Both the position numbers and the translations under genes were made by a program. The notes below the pieces were generated by a model. The model did no database searches and was not told where the DNA came from. It was given only the letters and a program-made list of their open reading frames with translations. From Chitinophaga hostae (GTDB lineage: Bacteria > Bacteroidota > Bacteroidia > Chitinophagales > Chitinophagaceae), in assembly GCF_018224885.1 (NCBI RefSeq), contig NZ_JAGTXB010000003.1, forward strand, positions 1-64,000: 64,000 nt of DNA, given 5' to 3'. Below are positions 34,723 to 43,122 of this stretch, piece after piece; position 1 is the first letter of the stretch, and each line of letters begins with the position of its first letter.

Positions 34723-35031
34723 ATGGCAAAGAAAGGCTTTCTTGATGGCTATAAAACGTACAACACAGACAGTGGCTTCGGCAGCCCCGGCGAATGGCGT
34801 GAAACATTTAAACAACGAATGAGTAAGGAAGATGCAACGCTTATCATTACAGAGATTGCACAATCTCCGCATGAAATACTCGGTATAAAACCCGGAGCAT
34901 CTGCGAATGAAATTAAAACCGCCTTCCGTCAACTTATCCGGCAGTGGCATCCAGATTTAAACCAACATCGAATAACAGAAGCCGAAGCAATGAGTAAGAA
35001 GATCATAGCGGCCCACACCCTACTCACTTAA
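34723..35031 (+). CDS. Second J-domain protein
   Basis: 102 residues. The J-domain is at the C-terminal end (about 48-102): HEILGIKPGASANEIKTAFR then QWHPDLNQHRITEAEAMSKK, with HPD intact. The N-terminal ~45 residues (GYKTYNTDSGFGSPGEWRET) look like a substrate or localisation segment. J-domains normally come first in the chain, so this layout is unusual. Ends at a strong hairpin. Confidence 0.8.
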   Translation: MAKKGFLDGYKTYNTDSGFGSPGEWRETFKQRMSKEDATLIITEIAQSPHEILGIKPGASANEIKTAFRQLIRQWHPDLNQHRITEAEAMSKKIIAAHTLLT

Positions 35032-35045
35032 AACATCTATCACCA

Positions 35046-35077
35046 GGTATGCCTTCCTTCAACATGGAAGGCATACC
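35046..35077 (+). terminator. Long hairpin ending the small-gene operon
   Basis: GGTATGCCTTCC (35046-35057) pairs perfectly with GGAAGGCATACC (35066-35077) around an 8-nt loop. No T-run follows, so it may need Rho or act as a 3' stabiliser. Confidence 0.6.
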
Positions 35078-35140
35078 ATAAACCCGAACAGAAACGCCCA
35101 AACCCGCGGTGCCATTCCTCCATCTTATAAAAATATCCAT

Positions 35141-35458
35141 ATGCCCATAGACAAGAAAAGTAAAGGATACGATGTATTCTGTAAAAATGTCTTTAAAGTA
35201 TTTTGCCGTTCTGCCAAGCGGGTGACCTTCCAAGAGGCACTCACAGATCACGAACAATATTACTTCATCGATGATTTTGCGGATAGGCATGACATTATCG
35301 CTTTTCATATCTACCTCGATATTTTCTTCTTCATCGAAACACCGATAGAAGGGATAGTCAAGTATCAAATATACATCGGACACACATATACGATACACGA
35401 ATTAATACCTGATGCAGAACGGGAATTATTTGAAGTTTTCAAAAGTGGATGGGAATAG
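35141..35458 (+). CDS. Hypothetical protein
   Basis: 105 residues, acidic and aromatic-rich (YYFIDDFADRHDIIAFHIYL, DIFFFIETPIEGIVKYQIYI), no clear signal peptide. I do not recognise it. It converges with the leftward pair at 35583-36207, separated by that pair's terminator. Confidence 0.5.
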   Translation: MPIDKKSKGYDVFCKNVFKVFCRSAKRVTFQEALTDHEQYYFIDDFADRHDIIAFHIYLDIFFFIETPIEGIVKYQIYIGHTYTIHELIPDAERELFEVFKSGWE

Positions 35459-35510
35459 TAAAAAGTAACCCACAACGCCGTTCCGATCACTTTGACAATC
35501 TGAAAAAAAA

Positions 35511-35551
35511 GCCGTTATCCATTCATTAACATCATCTGATTGAATAACGGC
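35511..35551 (-). terminator. Terminator of the 35583-36207 operon
   Basis: GCCGTTAT (35511-35518) pairs with ATAACGGC (35544-35551); read leftward it is followed by eight T residues (TTTTTTTTCAG), a classic intrinsic terminator. Confidence 0.8.
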
Positions 35552-35582
35552 AATTGTTGTTAACCTAACTGCCGGAAACAAG

Positions 35583-35924
35583 CTATAACTCCAAACATTG
35601 AATGCTTTCGAGGTATGGCCTATCCTTCCGGACCCCAATCTTCAATTCATACAAGCTGTTGACCGGGCAGGATGCAAAATCAACAGTTTCTCTATTCAAT
35701 TGATAGTTCTTTAACTGCTTATTCAGAAATACCGTCAACTGAAACCTCAGACCGCCCTGCTGTGAGAAAAAACCATTTATCCCCATTATCTTTTTAGCCC
35801 AAATCTTAAAATCAAGCCGAGCAACCACTATACCAGTCGGAACAGACGTTATTGAGTAGGGATATTCTTTGGTATGCAATCCCATTTGCAAGGCTTTACT
35901 CCATGCCAGCACATTACTTTCCAT
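35583..35924 (-). CDS. Hypothetical protein
   Basis: 113 residues, mixed alpha/beta by eye (YSITSVPTGIVVARLDFKIW, LRFQLTVFLNKQLKNYQL). No signal peptide, no known motif. It lies 7 bp after the 91-residue gene on the same strand, so the two form an operon. Confidence 0.55.
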   Translation of the reverse strand: MESNVLAWSKALQMGLHTKEYPYSITSVPTGIVVARLDFKIWAKKIMGINGFFSQQGGLRFQLTVFLNKQLKNYQLNRETVDFASCPVNSLYELKIGVRKDRPYLESIQCLEL

Positions 35925-35931
35925 CCGCTTA

Positions 35932-36207
35932 TCATTTCTGTGTTAACAAAGAAATTTTTTCATTCAATTCTGTCAGGCCGGCCTTCTTCAGCAGTTCGTC
36001 TGCTAATCCCTTAATGGAATCAACTGTCGCCGCTTCCATTCCGGCAAGAAGTGCATCTTCACGGCTCTTCAATCCTGCGTCGATCACCTTCGCCAATAAC
36101 AGGATTAATTTTCTTGGTTGCACTAAACTGACTTTTACCGTATCCCCCATTCCCGGAGAGGCGAGTAATGTCTCAAAAATCACAGCTACATCTTTCGCAC
36201 TTAACAT
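35932..36207 (-). CDS. Hypothetical helical protein
   Basis: 91 residues from the ATG at 36207 (a GTG two codons earlier at 36213 is possible). It is helical by eye and acidic (LAKVIDAGLKSREDALLAGM, SIKGLADELLKKAGLTELNE). No family recognised. It is divergent from the primase gene, with a 169-bp spacer. Confidence 0.55.
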   Translation of the reverse strand: MLSAKDVAVIFETLLASPGMGDTVKVSLVQPRKLILLLAKVIDAGLKSREDALLAGMEAATVDSIKGLADELLKKAGLTELNEKISLLTQK

Positions 36208-36328
36208 ACTCACTTGTTTTTTTTGAACAATATTTTTTCCAGTGTAAAATTATTACTAGTGACAACCAATCAGCACTTTCACCCACGTCCTTCTTTGCAG
36301 TGGTATAGTCTCAACTGTGTTACATCTC

Positions 36329-36336
36329 TACTTTTG
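36329..36336 (+). promoter_or_regulatory. Candidate -7 box before the primase gene
   Basis: TACTTTTG is an exact match to TAnnTTTG, about 40 bp before the primase ATG. No TTG is seen at the usual 19-21 bp upstream distance, so the promoter may be activator-dependent. Confidence 0.4.
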
Positions 36337-36376
36337 TATCTGCAATTTTGCTTTGTGTAATTGAAAAATGTGAGTT

Positions 36377-37264
36377 ATGACAATAGAGCAAGCTAAAGAC
36401 CTGGATATGGTTGACTACCTGTCCAGATTAGGACATCAGCCAACAAAAATTTCCGAGCCTCATTACTGGTATATCTCCCCACTACGCCCAGATGAAAAAA
36501 CACCCTCTTTCAAGATAAATCGAGTGATGAATAAATGGAAAGACTGGGGAAGTGGTGATAGCGGGAACATTATTGATTTTGGGGTCCAGTATCATAAATG
36601 CTCTGTAAAAGATTTCTTGCAAAAGCTGGATGCAAACACGCCAACGACTAGGCCTGCAATCCCACAATCTGATTCACCGGCGGAAAGCGAAATCACGATC
36701 AGGCAAGTGAAACCTATTACATCAATACCGCTCATACATTACATACGTCAACGTGGTATCCCGATGGATATAGCGGAGCGTTACCTGAAGGAAATAAACT
36801 ATAACCTCAAAGGGAAAAATTACTACGCCCTGGGATTCAAAAATGACGCAGGCGGATATGAGCTGCGTAACAAATACATCAAGGCCAGCAGTGCGCCCAA
36901 AACCTCCACATTCATTGACAATAAAACCGATCAACTTGCAGTGTTTGAGGGATTCTTCAACTTTCTCACGTATCGCGCTATGCACAGAGATGAAACGAAG
37001 AATCCAACCAACTATTTAGTCCTAAACTCTCTGTCTTTCTTCAACGGCAATATGTCAAGAATGACAGCGCATAACCACGTGCGCCTGTTTCTTGATAATG
37101 ACAAATCCGGCGATAAATTCACCAAGCAGGCATTAACTTCCGACTGCCAAAAATTCAGCGATGAGCGGAAGCTGTATGCCCATTACAAAGACCTTAATGA
37201 GTGGGTACTCAATATCACCCCTCAGCAAAAGCAACAACACCAGCAGCAACACCGAAGCCCCTAG
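36377..37264 (+). CDS. ICE DNA primase (CHC2-like fold without zinc Cys, plus Toprim)
   Basis: 295 residues. The N-terminal part has the CHC2 pattern of element primases (YWYISPLRPDEKTPSFKI, then WKDWGSGDSGNIIDFGVQYH) with the zinc Cys/His lost. The Toprim domain follows with VFEGFFNFL (catalytic Glu) and VRLFLDNDKSGDKFT (D-x-D). It probably primes the transferred strand or element replication. It lies directly before the probable oriT. Confidence 0.85.
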   Translation: MTIEQAKDLDMVDYLSRLGHQPTKISEPHYWYISPLRPDEKTPSFKINRVMNKWKDWGSGDSGNIIDFGVQYHKCSVKDFLQKLDANTPTTRPAIPQSDSPAESEITIRQVKPITSIPLIHYIRQRGIPMDIAERYLKEINYNLKGKNYYALGFKNDAGGYELRNKYIKASSAPKTSTFIDNKTDQLAVFEGFFNFLTYRAMHRDETKNPTNYLVLNSLSFFNGNMSRMTAHNHVRLFLDNDKSGDKFTKQALTSDCQKFSDERKLYAHYKDLNEWVLNITPQQKQQHQQQHRSP

Positions 37265-37569
37265 TATCTCCCGGCTACGTACTCTCTCGATTGTGCGGGG
37301 CTTCGGGCCATCTACACAATAAGCCATTGCCGTATCCATCATTTCAAACGATTCCCTCACCATGCCTGAATCTGCCATTGTCGCATCCAGTAGTGCAAAC
37401 GATTCTTTCACCATGCCAGAATCTGAGATCAACTGCTGCGCTATGATCGGCCAGATGTACGGTTGTGCCACAAGGCTACAACCGAATCTGGCCGGCACCC
37501 TCCGAAGTCGGGGCCGGAAAGCGCCAAAGGCGCGTCCAAAACCATCTCTAACCATTTAACATTCTACAA
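37265..37569 (+). other. Probable oriT region with 51-bp tandem repeat
   Basis: No gene is convincing here. Two tandem 51-bp units (37324-37374 and 37375-37425) match in about 42 positions; their best part is CAAACGATTC...TCACCATGCC...GAATCTG. Downstream lie several inverted repeats: GGTTGT/ACAACC (37461-37483), GGCCGG arms around 37491-37517, and GCGCC/GGCGC (37521-37533). Repeats and hairpins just before mobC and the relaxase gene fit an origin of transfer. The nic site itself is not identified. Confidence 0.55.
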
Positions 37570-37962
37570 ATGAAAAGTCAAAAGATCAATCGTAACAAGC
37601 ATCTCCATGTGCGGCTCACGCCGGAAGAATACCAAAAGTTACACCATCAATTCACCACCTCCTCCAGCCAAAAATTCAGCGAACATATACGCAAAATACT
37701 ACTGGATAAGCCAATAAAAATGTACCACAGAAACCAGTCCACCGATGACTTAATGGCAGTGCTAATTGTGCTTAAAGATGAACTGAATGCCATCGCCAAC
37801 AACTACAACCAGGTCGTCAAAAAACTCCACATGCTCAATAACAAATCCGACTTATCCGGCTGGATTTCTCTCAATGAAATTGGCCGGAAAGCACTGAATG
37901 AAAAGATCACAGAAATAAAGGAAAAAATCTCCCAAATCAATGACAAATGGTTGCAAGAATAA
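37570..37962 (+). CDS. MobC-like relaxosome accessory protein
   Basis: 130 residues. The start KHLHVRLTPEEYQKLHHQF with FSEHIRKILL is the ribbon-helix-helix part typical of MobC-type relaxosome proteins. The middle (LKDELNAIANNYNQVVKKLH) is the usual helical partner motif. It binds oriT DNA and helps the relaxase nick. It overlaps the relaxase start by 16 bp, so the two are translationally linked. Confidence 0.85.
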   Translation: MKSQKINRNKHLHVRLTPEEYQKLHHQFTTSSSQKFSEHIRKILLDKPIKMYHRNQSTDDLMAVLIVLKDELNAIANNYNQVVKKLHMLNNKSDLSGWISLNEIGRKALNEKITEIKEKISQINDKWLQE

Positions 37963-39197
37963 ACGCCAGCAGATCGCTGCGCAATGCGGTCCATTACAAC
38001 GAGAATAAGGTCCGGCAATCCGTAGCTACACTTATCCATTCAAGGAACTTCGGAAAAGATACCGAGAAACTCAGCATAACTGACAAACTCGGCACGCTTC
38101 AAAAGTTTGCATCACTCAATGAGCGCACAAAGGTTAATAGTGTACACATCTCTTTGAACTTCGACCCATCCGAAAAACTGGACACTGCCAACTTACAAAG
38201 TATCGCTGATTCTTACATGCAAAAAATTGGTTTTGGTGGCCAACCATATCTCGTCTACAGACACGAAGATGCTAGTCATCCACATATCCATATCGTAACC
38301 ACTAATATCAAAAACAACGGAAAACGAATAGCACTCCATAACATCGGTAAAAATCAGTCCGAGAAGGCCCGGAGGCAAATTGAAAAAGACTACAATCTCA
38401 TTAAGGCGGATTCTAAACAACGGCAACGTGTATATGAAATAAAACCGGTAAATGCCGACAAAATAGTGTATGGAAAAAATGCGGTATCTGGTACAAAGCG
38501 GGCTATCGCAAATGTACTGGACGAAGTAATACCTAAATACAAATTTACTTCCCTTCCGGAACTAAACGCCGTACTCCGACAGTACAACATCGTTGCTGAC
38601 CAGGGTGGCAAGGAATCCCGTATCTACAAATCTGGAGGGCTGGTTTATAGGGTGATCAATGCAAACGGTGAAAAGGTTGGAGTACCTATTCCAGCCAGCC
38701 ACATTTACAACAAACCAACTTTAAAGAACCTACAAAACTACTTCCTGAAAAACCAAGTTGCTCGCAGACCGCATATGCAACGGGTACGTACTGCGATCGA
38801 CTACATTATTGCTACAAAGGTGCGCTTGACAATCTCCGATCTCCAACAGCACCTCCTTAAAGAACGGATAGCGCTTGTTGCTCGGCAAAATGATCAAGGT
38901 CTCATCTACGGATTGACCTATGTTGACCATAAGACACAAAGCGTTTTCAACGGCTCAGATTTAGGAAAGGCGTATAGCGCCAACCAATTGCAGACACGCC
39001 TGCTGCCAGTACCTACCAAGCCATCAGTAAAACCCACAATCAGACAAGAAGAATCGATTACCCAAAAAGAAAAAATCACGCCGGTAGATACCGTCAGAAA
39101 CGCGGTAGAATCAGTGTTTGAAGTGGAGAAGGAAACGTCTCCGCAGGCTGAATTTGACGAAAGAAAAAAGAAAAAAAGGAAAAGGTTATTCCATTAA
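37947..39197 (+). CDS. MOBP-type relaxase
   Basis: 416 residues. An early Tyr in RNAVHYNENKV (about residue 17) is the likely nicking residue. The metal motif is HEDASHPHIHIVTTNIKNNG (about 110-130), giving the H-x-H pattern of VirD2/MOBP relaxases. Residues beyond ~200 have no recognised domain, and the end is Lys-rich (FDERKKKKRKRLFH). It cuts oriT and leads the transferred strand into the recipient. Confidence 0.92.
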   Translation: MVARINASRSLRNAVHYNENKVRQSVATLIHSRNFGKDTEKLSITDKLGTLQKFASLNERTKVNSVHISLNFDPSEKLDTANLQSIADSYMQKIGFGGQPYLVYRHEDASHPHIHIVTTNIKNNGKRIALHNIGKNQSEKARRQIEKDYNLIKADSKQRQRVYEIKPVNADKIVYGKNAVSGTKRAIANVLDEVIPKYKFTSLPELNAVLRQYNIVADQGGKESRIYKSGGLVYRVINANGEKVGVPIPASHIYNKPTLKNLQNYFLKNQVARRPHMQRVRTAIDYIIATKVRLTISDLQQHLLKERIALVARQNDQGLIYGLTYVDHKTQSVFNGSDLGKAYSANQLQTRLLPVPTKPSVKPTIRQEESITQKEKITPVDTVRNAVESVFEVEKETSPQAEFDERKKKKRKRLFH

Positions 39198-39233
39198 ACC
39201 GAAAAATAATTTCTGTTAATCAAACTATATGTT

Positions 39234-41222
39234 ATGACAATGAGGACAGGTGAAAACGAAATGGGGCTGAAGAAAATAATTGACCTCACTAGAATGATTG
39301 CAATTGTAATACTACTTATACATTGCTACTATAACTGCTACTATGCTTTCAAAGTGATCGGATGGACAAGCCAAATATCCGATCAACTTTTGAAAAACGT
39401 CGTCCGTACTGGGCTACTCTCAGGTTTTTTCAAAAGTAAAATGATAGCGCTGCTATTTCTTTTTGTTTCATTGATTGGTGTACAGGGCAGAAAAAATGAA
39501 AAAGCCGATACTCACGCCGGTATAGCGTTACTGATTTCCGGCCTGATTATCTACTTTTTGAGCGGCTTGATTCTGTTTATTAACGGTATCACTCCGCAAG
39601 CTATTGCAACAGCTTACATATCACTCAATGCTTTATCCTTTCTGCTTATCATAACCGGTGGCAGCGTCATTGCTAGGGCTTTAAAAAAAAGATTGAGTAG
39701 CGACGTTTTCAATAAGGAAAACGAAACATTCCCACAGGAAGAAAGGCTGTTGCAAAATGAATTTTCCATTAATCTTCCGGCTTCCTACTACTTCAAAGGT
39801 AAACAACGAAAATCATGGATTAATTATATCTCTCCAGCACGCGGCCTGCTCTGTGTGGCTTCACCTGGAGGGGGAAAATCCAGATACCTAGTGGAGCCTG
39901 CTATCCGCCAACTACTATCTAAAAATCATGCAATGATATGCTATGATTTTAAGTACCCGGATTTAAGCACTATAGTTTATAACCACTATCTCAAAAATAG
40001 GCATAGTTATCCGTCTACTCCATCGTTCTACACCATCAACTTCGATGATCTACCGCACAGCCATCGATGCAATCCACTTTCCCCAGAAATGATGCTGGAC
40101 ATTTCAGATGCAGTAGAAGCTGCGCGGATATTAATGCTCGGAACCAATCGTAGCTGGTTGAAGCGCCAGGGTGATTTTTTCGTTGAATCTGCAATCAACT
40201 TTACAATATCGATAATTTGGTTTCTCCGAAAATATGAGGATGGTAGGTACTGCACCGTACCCCACCTGATCGAGCTTATGCAAGTAAAAATGGATAAGCT
40301 ATTTACAGTACTACAAACAGAACCGGAAATATCAGCATTTATCTCCCCTTTCATCAGTGCGTATGTTGAAAACACGATGGAACAATTAGAAGGTCAGGTC
40401 GATGCGGCGAAAATTGGCCTAGCAAGGCTATCATCCCCAACTATTTACTATCTGCTTTCCGGCAGTGATTTCTCCCTGGACGTAAATAATCCTGCTGCGC
40501 CAAAAATTGTCTGCCTCGCTAACAATCCGCAGAAACAAGAGGTATACGGCCCCATTCTTAGCCTATTTATGACACGCATAAGCAAGATCATAAACCAGCC
40601 GGGGAAAGTTAAAACTGCCGTCATTCTGGACGAGTTCCCTACATTAACATTCTTGGAGCTTTCGACCCAAATCGCAAGTGCGAGAAGCCACTTAATCACT
40701 ACTATTCTTGCTATGCAATCCGATCATCAGCTTCGGTTAAACTATGGGAAAGAGTGGGCCGATGTGGTACTCAATATATGCGGAAATATCATGATTGGGC
40801 AAACCAGCGGAGAACTGGCAAAGCAAGTATCAGAACGGCTCGGAAAGGTTCTACAAGACCGAGAAAGTATTTCCATAAATGCAAGTGACACGAGTATTTC
40901 CAGAAGCAAGCAATTGGAAATGGCGGTACCTGTTAGTACAATTTCAAATCTTTCAGCAGGTGAGTTCGTCGGCATTTGTGCCGACACACCGCAACAGCCG
41001 ATAGAACTAAAACGATTCCACGCCCGCGTTTTAGTTCATGATCTAGCCCTTAAAGTTGAGAAAGAATCCTACCTGCCTATACCAGTAGTAAAGGCGGTGA
41101 CCAGGGAAGATATAATGGACAACTACGAGATTATAAAGCAGGACGTACAGGATATTGTGGACGCAGTATTACAGTCCGTTTTAAATAACCCATCAAAGGA
41201 AGGGCTAATAGTAAAAAAATGA
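39234..41222 (+). CDS. Coupling ATPase (VirD4/TraG-type T4CP)
   Basis: 662 residues. The N-terminal ~150 residues hold about four membrane helices (IAIVILLIHCYYNCYYAF, MIALLFLFVSLIGV, LISGLIIYFLSGLILFI, LSFLLIITGGSVIA). The motor has Walker A CVASPGGGKSRYLVEPA and Walker B VKTAVILDEFPTLTFLEL, followed by TTILAMQSDHQLRLNYG and NIMIGQTSGELAKQVSERLG typical of coupling proteins. It links the relaxosome to the channel made by TraE-N. It converges with the RepA-like gene over only 16 bp. Confidence 0.92.
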   Translation: MTMRTGENEMGLKKIIDLTRMIAIVILLIHCYYNCYYAFKVIGWTSQISDQLLKNVVRTGLLSGFFKSKMIALLFLFVSLIGVQGRKNEKADTHAGIALLISGLIIYFLSGLILFINGITPQAIATAYISLNALSFLLIITGGSVIARALKKRLSSDVFNKENETFPQEERLLQNEFSINLPASYYFKGKQRKSWINYISPARGLLCVASPGGGKSRYLVEPAIRQLLSKNHAMICYDFKYPDLSTIVYNHYLKNRHSYPSTPSFYTINFDDLPHSHRCNPLSPEMMLDISDAVEAARILMLGTNRSWLKRQGDFFVESAINFTISIIWFLRKYEDGRYCTVPHLIELMQVKMDKLFTVLQTEPEISAFISPFISAYVENTMEQLEGQVDAAKIGLARLSSPTIYYLLSGSDFSLDVNNPAAPKIVCLANNPQKQEVYGPILSLFMTRISKIINQPGKVKTAVILDEFPTLTFLELSTQIASARSHLITTILAMQSDHQLRLNYGKEWADVVLNICGNIMIGQTSGELAKQVSERLGKVLQDRESISINASDTSISRSKQLEMAVPVSTISNLSAGEFVGICADTPQQPIELKRFHARVLVHDLALKVEKESYLPIPVVKAVTREDIMDNYEIIKQDVQDIVDAVLQSVLNNPSKEGLIVKK

Positions 41223-41238
41223 CCCTGTAACAGCAATT

Positions 41239-42405
41239 TTAGTTTGCCACTGTGGTACTATCAGATTCCTGGTGAACTGTTGGTTGAAACAGATAAAAGG
41301 TTTCGCGACCTCGCTTCTCCATAGCAAACCTTCCTCCGCCATTTATATTCAGTATAAATTGCGCCTCGCCGGCAAGTTCACCTAGTTTTCTTTTGATGGT
41401 ATTCTCATTGAATTTTCCGCCCAATTTCTTTGCTACAGCTTCCGCCAATTCATTACGGGAGTATTCTCTTTTCACTTTGAAGGCTTCCGCCAGGGCAGTG
41501 TGCAAATCATTGCCCACAGCGGAATCTTCTTTGCCTGGTTTACTTTCTTTCGCATCGTCATATTCCACCTGTACCAACGTTTCATATTCGTCACTATAAG
41601 CTACATAAATGGGCGCATAACGTCTTTTAAATCGCATTTTCTTAAACACCAATTGAAACACTTCCTTATCTTCCTGAACATCTACGCGGCGAATTTGCAG
41701 TTGCGTTGAAGCCTTAAACGTCAATTCCGTACCCACGTGTCCACGGGCTTTATCGCTACTTCCGCCTGGGTTTTCGTGTATTAACAACAAAAAAGTCATA
41801 TCAAATTGTGTTCTCATGACATTCATCCAGTCATGGATACGGTTAGCACTTGCAGACGAATTAAAATCGTCGATGCAATCAGTAGAAACATCAAGAACTA
41901 CGAGCATATGAAGATTCGGGACTTTTTTGCGTAAGTTCTCCACGAACATTTGCAGAACCGCCAATCTATTTTGGCGGCTGACATTCAGCAACGGAACCGG
42001 TGTAAAACGAGATGAAATAGTAAATTTTCTATGGCCCGCATTTGCGTTCAGCGCCTGAATTGTTGTTGGAAACTCATCCTGTGTATTTCTCTCCGTATCG
42101 ACATACAGAACATGACAGGGAATATCGGGATTAGCCACTATATTAAGTTGATTGCCCCCCGGACTACTGACTGCATTATCTACCGCCAGCGCCGCCGTGG
42201 AGATGATCTCAGCCAGCCTGCTTTTATGACTTCCTTCCTTTCCCTGAATTGCGTTAATTGTGAAAGGGCGAAAAAGTGGCTCACCGTTAATGTACATTAG
42301 AGCAGGTGGCTGCGCAATATTACTTCGTGCGGCTTTTTTTACTTGCTCAACATTCCTTTCAAGAAGTTTCAGTTCTTCCGCGATTGTTTGATCGATGTTA
42401 TTCAT
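41239..42405 (-). CDS. RepA-like hexameric ATPase
   Basis: 388 residues. P-loop INAIQGKEGSHKSRLAEI is a variant Walker A (GKEGSHKS). Walker B is LHMLVVLDVSTDCIDDFN, and FLLLIHENPGGSSDKARGHV resembles the sensor and arginine-finger part of RepA-type replicative helicases. The C-terminal ~80 residues look like a winged helix (YSRNELAEAVAKKLGGKF). It may replicate the excised circle. Its leader carries the hairpin at 42522 and the paired operators at 42661. Confidence 0.8.
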   Translation of the reverse strand: MNNIDQTIAEELKLLERNVEQVKKAARSNIAQPPALMYINGEPLFRPFTINAIQGKEGSHKSRLAEIISTAALAVDNAVSSPGGNQLNIVANPDIPCHVLYVDTERNTQDEFPTTIQALNANAGHRKFTISSRFTPVPLLNVSRQNRLAVLQMFVENLRKKVPNLHMLVVLDVSTDCIDDFNSSASANRIHDWMNVMRTQFDMTFLLLIHENPGGSSDKARGHVGTELTFKASTQLQIRRVDVQEDKEVFQLVFKKMRFKRRYAPIYVAYSDEYETLVQVEYDDAKESKPGKEDSAVGNDLHTALAEAFKVKREYSRNELAEAVAKKLGGKFNENTIKRKLGELAGEAQFILNINGGGRFAMEKRGRETFYLFQPTVHQESDSTTVAN

Positions 42406-42521
42406 AGTATTTAAAAATAAAGGCTGGTGTAAAATACAGTCCTTTTTTCTGTCAAATCTTAATCAAATGTAAATGCCCAGTCTTTTTTTGGGGATTCTTC
42501 AATCCGCTGTTTGTGCTACAC

Positions 42522-42577
42522 ATGCGTGCGTGCATATATGTATATATAGCGACCCAAGCACGCATACATCTATTACG
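42522..42577 (-). repeat. TGTATGCGTGC/GCACGCAT hairpin, copy C
   Basis: ATGCGTGC (42522-42529) pairs with GCACGCAT (42558-42565), with TATATATA between. GCACGCATACATCTATTA (42558-42575) is identical to the copy at 13678-13695. It lies in the probable 5' leader of the RepA-like gene, in the same leftward orientation as the two tra-leader copies. Confidence 0.75.
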
Positions 42578-42640
42578 ATGATTGTTTGGTTGGAGGCGGT
42601 GATGATAGGTTTTTTATCCTATGTACGGGCACCCCATTTA

Positions 42641-42694
42641 CGAATATAGCTACTATGCTGGTAAAAGTCAACCATGTTACTGTAAAAGTCAACC
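42641..42694 (-). promoter_or_regulatory. RepA-like gene promoter overlapping paired 21-bp-spaced operators
   Basis: GTAAAAGTCAACC occurs at 42661-42673 and again, identical, at 42682-42694, exactly 21 bp apart. Read leftward, TTG (42669-42671), 20 bp, then TATATTCG (42641-42648, 7/8 match to TAnnTTTG). The promoter thus has the same build as that of the XRE operon and would drive the RepA-like gene with a leader of about 230 nt. Confidence 0.65.
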
Positions 42695-42753
42695 GCTTAT
42701 TTCCCCTTAAAGTTCCACACTTCGCGTATTTTTCTATTACAGATTGTAAAACG

Positions 42754-43122
42754 ATGGTAGTTCTCCCTCAATTAATCCGCAGTAGGAAGTTTAAGAGCCT
42801 ATCCATTATACAGCTTAGGCAACGATTGAAATTTATAGAAACCCACTTGTATGATCTTGGCAAACGTATTTCTGCGTTCAACGTCATACAAAAGAAAACC
42901 TTTGTCCAAAAAATACAGCGCGAGCTGCTAATCTTTCAAATTGGGTATTACTTCGCCCTTTACGAACACCTGTATAATATTCTGATGGAGAAAGAAAAAA
43001 AAGACTTCATAGCCCAAAACCCACGTATGAAAATACTTTTTGACGAAGGGATTGTAAAAGACATACATGATGTTATCAAATTGCGCGAAAAAGCAAAGAT
43101 AAACTCACCTAAGCCGCTGTAA
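42754..43122 (+). CDS. Hypothetical helical protein before the recombinase module
   Basis: 122 residues from the ATG at 42754; earlier in-frame codons would place the operator repeats inside the gene and were rejected. The protein is helical and basic (LRQRLKFIETHLYDLGKRIS, FVQKIQRELLIFQIGYYFAL) with no signal peptide. I do not recognise the family. It is divergent from the RepA-like gene, so the shared 21-bp repeats may control both. Confidence 0.55.
   Translation: MVVLPQLIRSRKFKSLSIIQLRQRLKFIETHLYDLGKRISAFNVIQKKTFVQKIQRELLIFQIGYYFALYEHLYNILMEKEKKDFIAQNPRMKILFDEGIVKDIHDVIKLREKAKINSPKPL

Noticed and set aside
37133..37555. Leftward open frame with internal repeats over the probable oriT
   Set aside because: Its repeats come from the 51-bp DNA duplication, it overlaps the primase gene in antisense, and it has no family resemblance.
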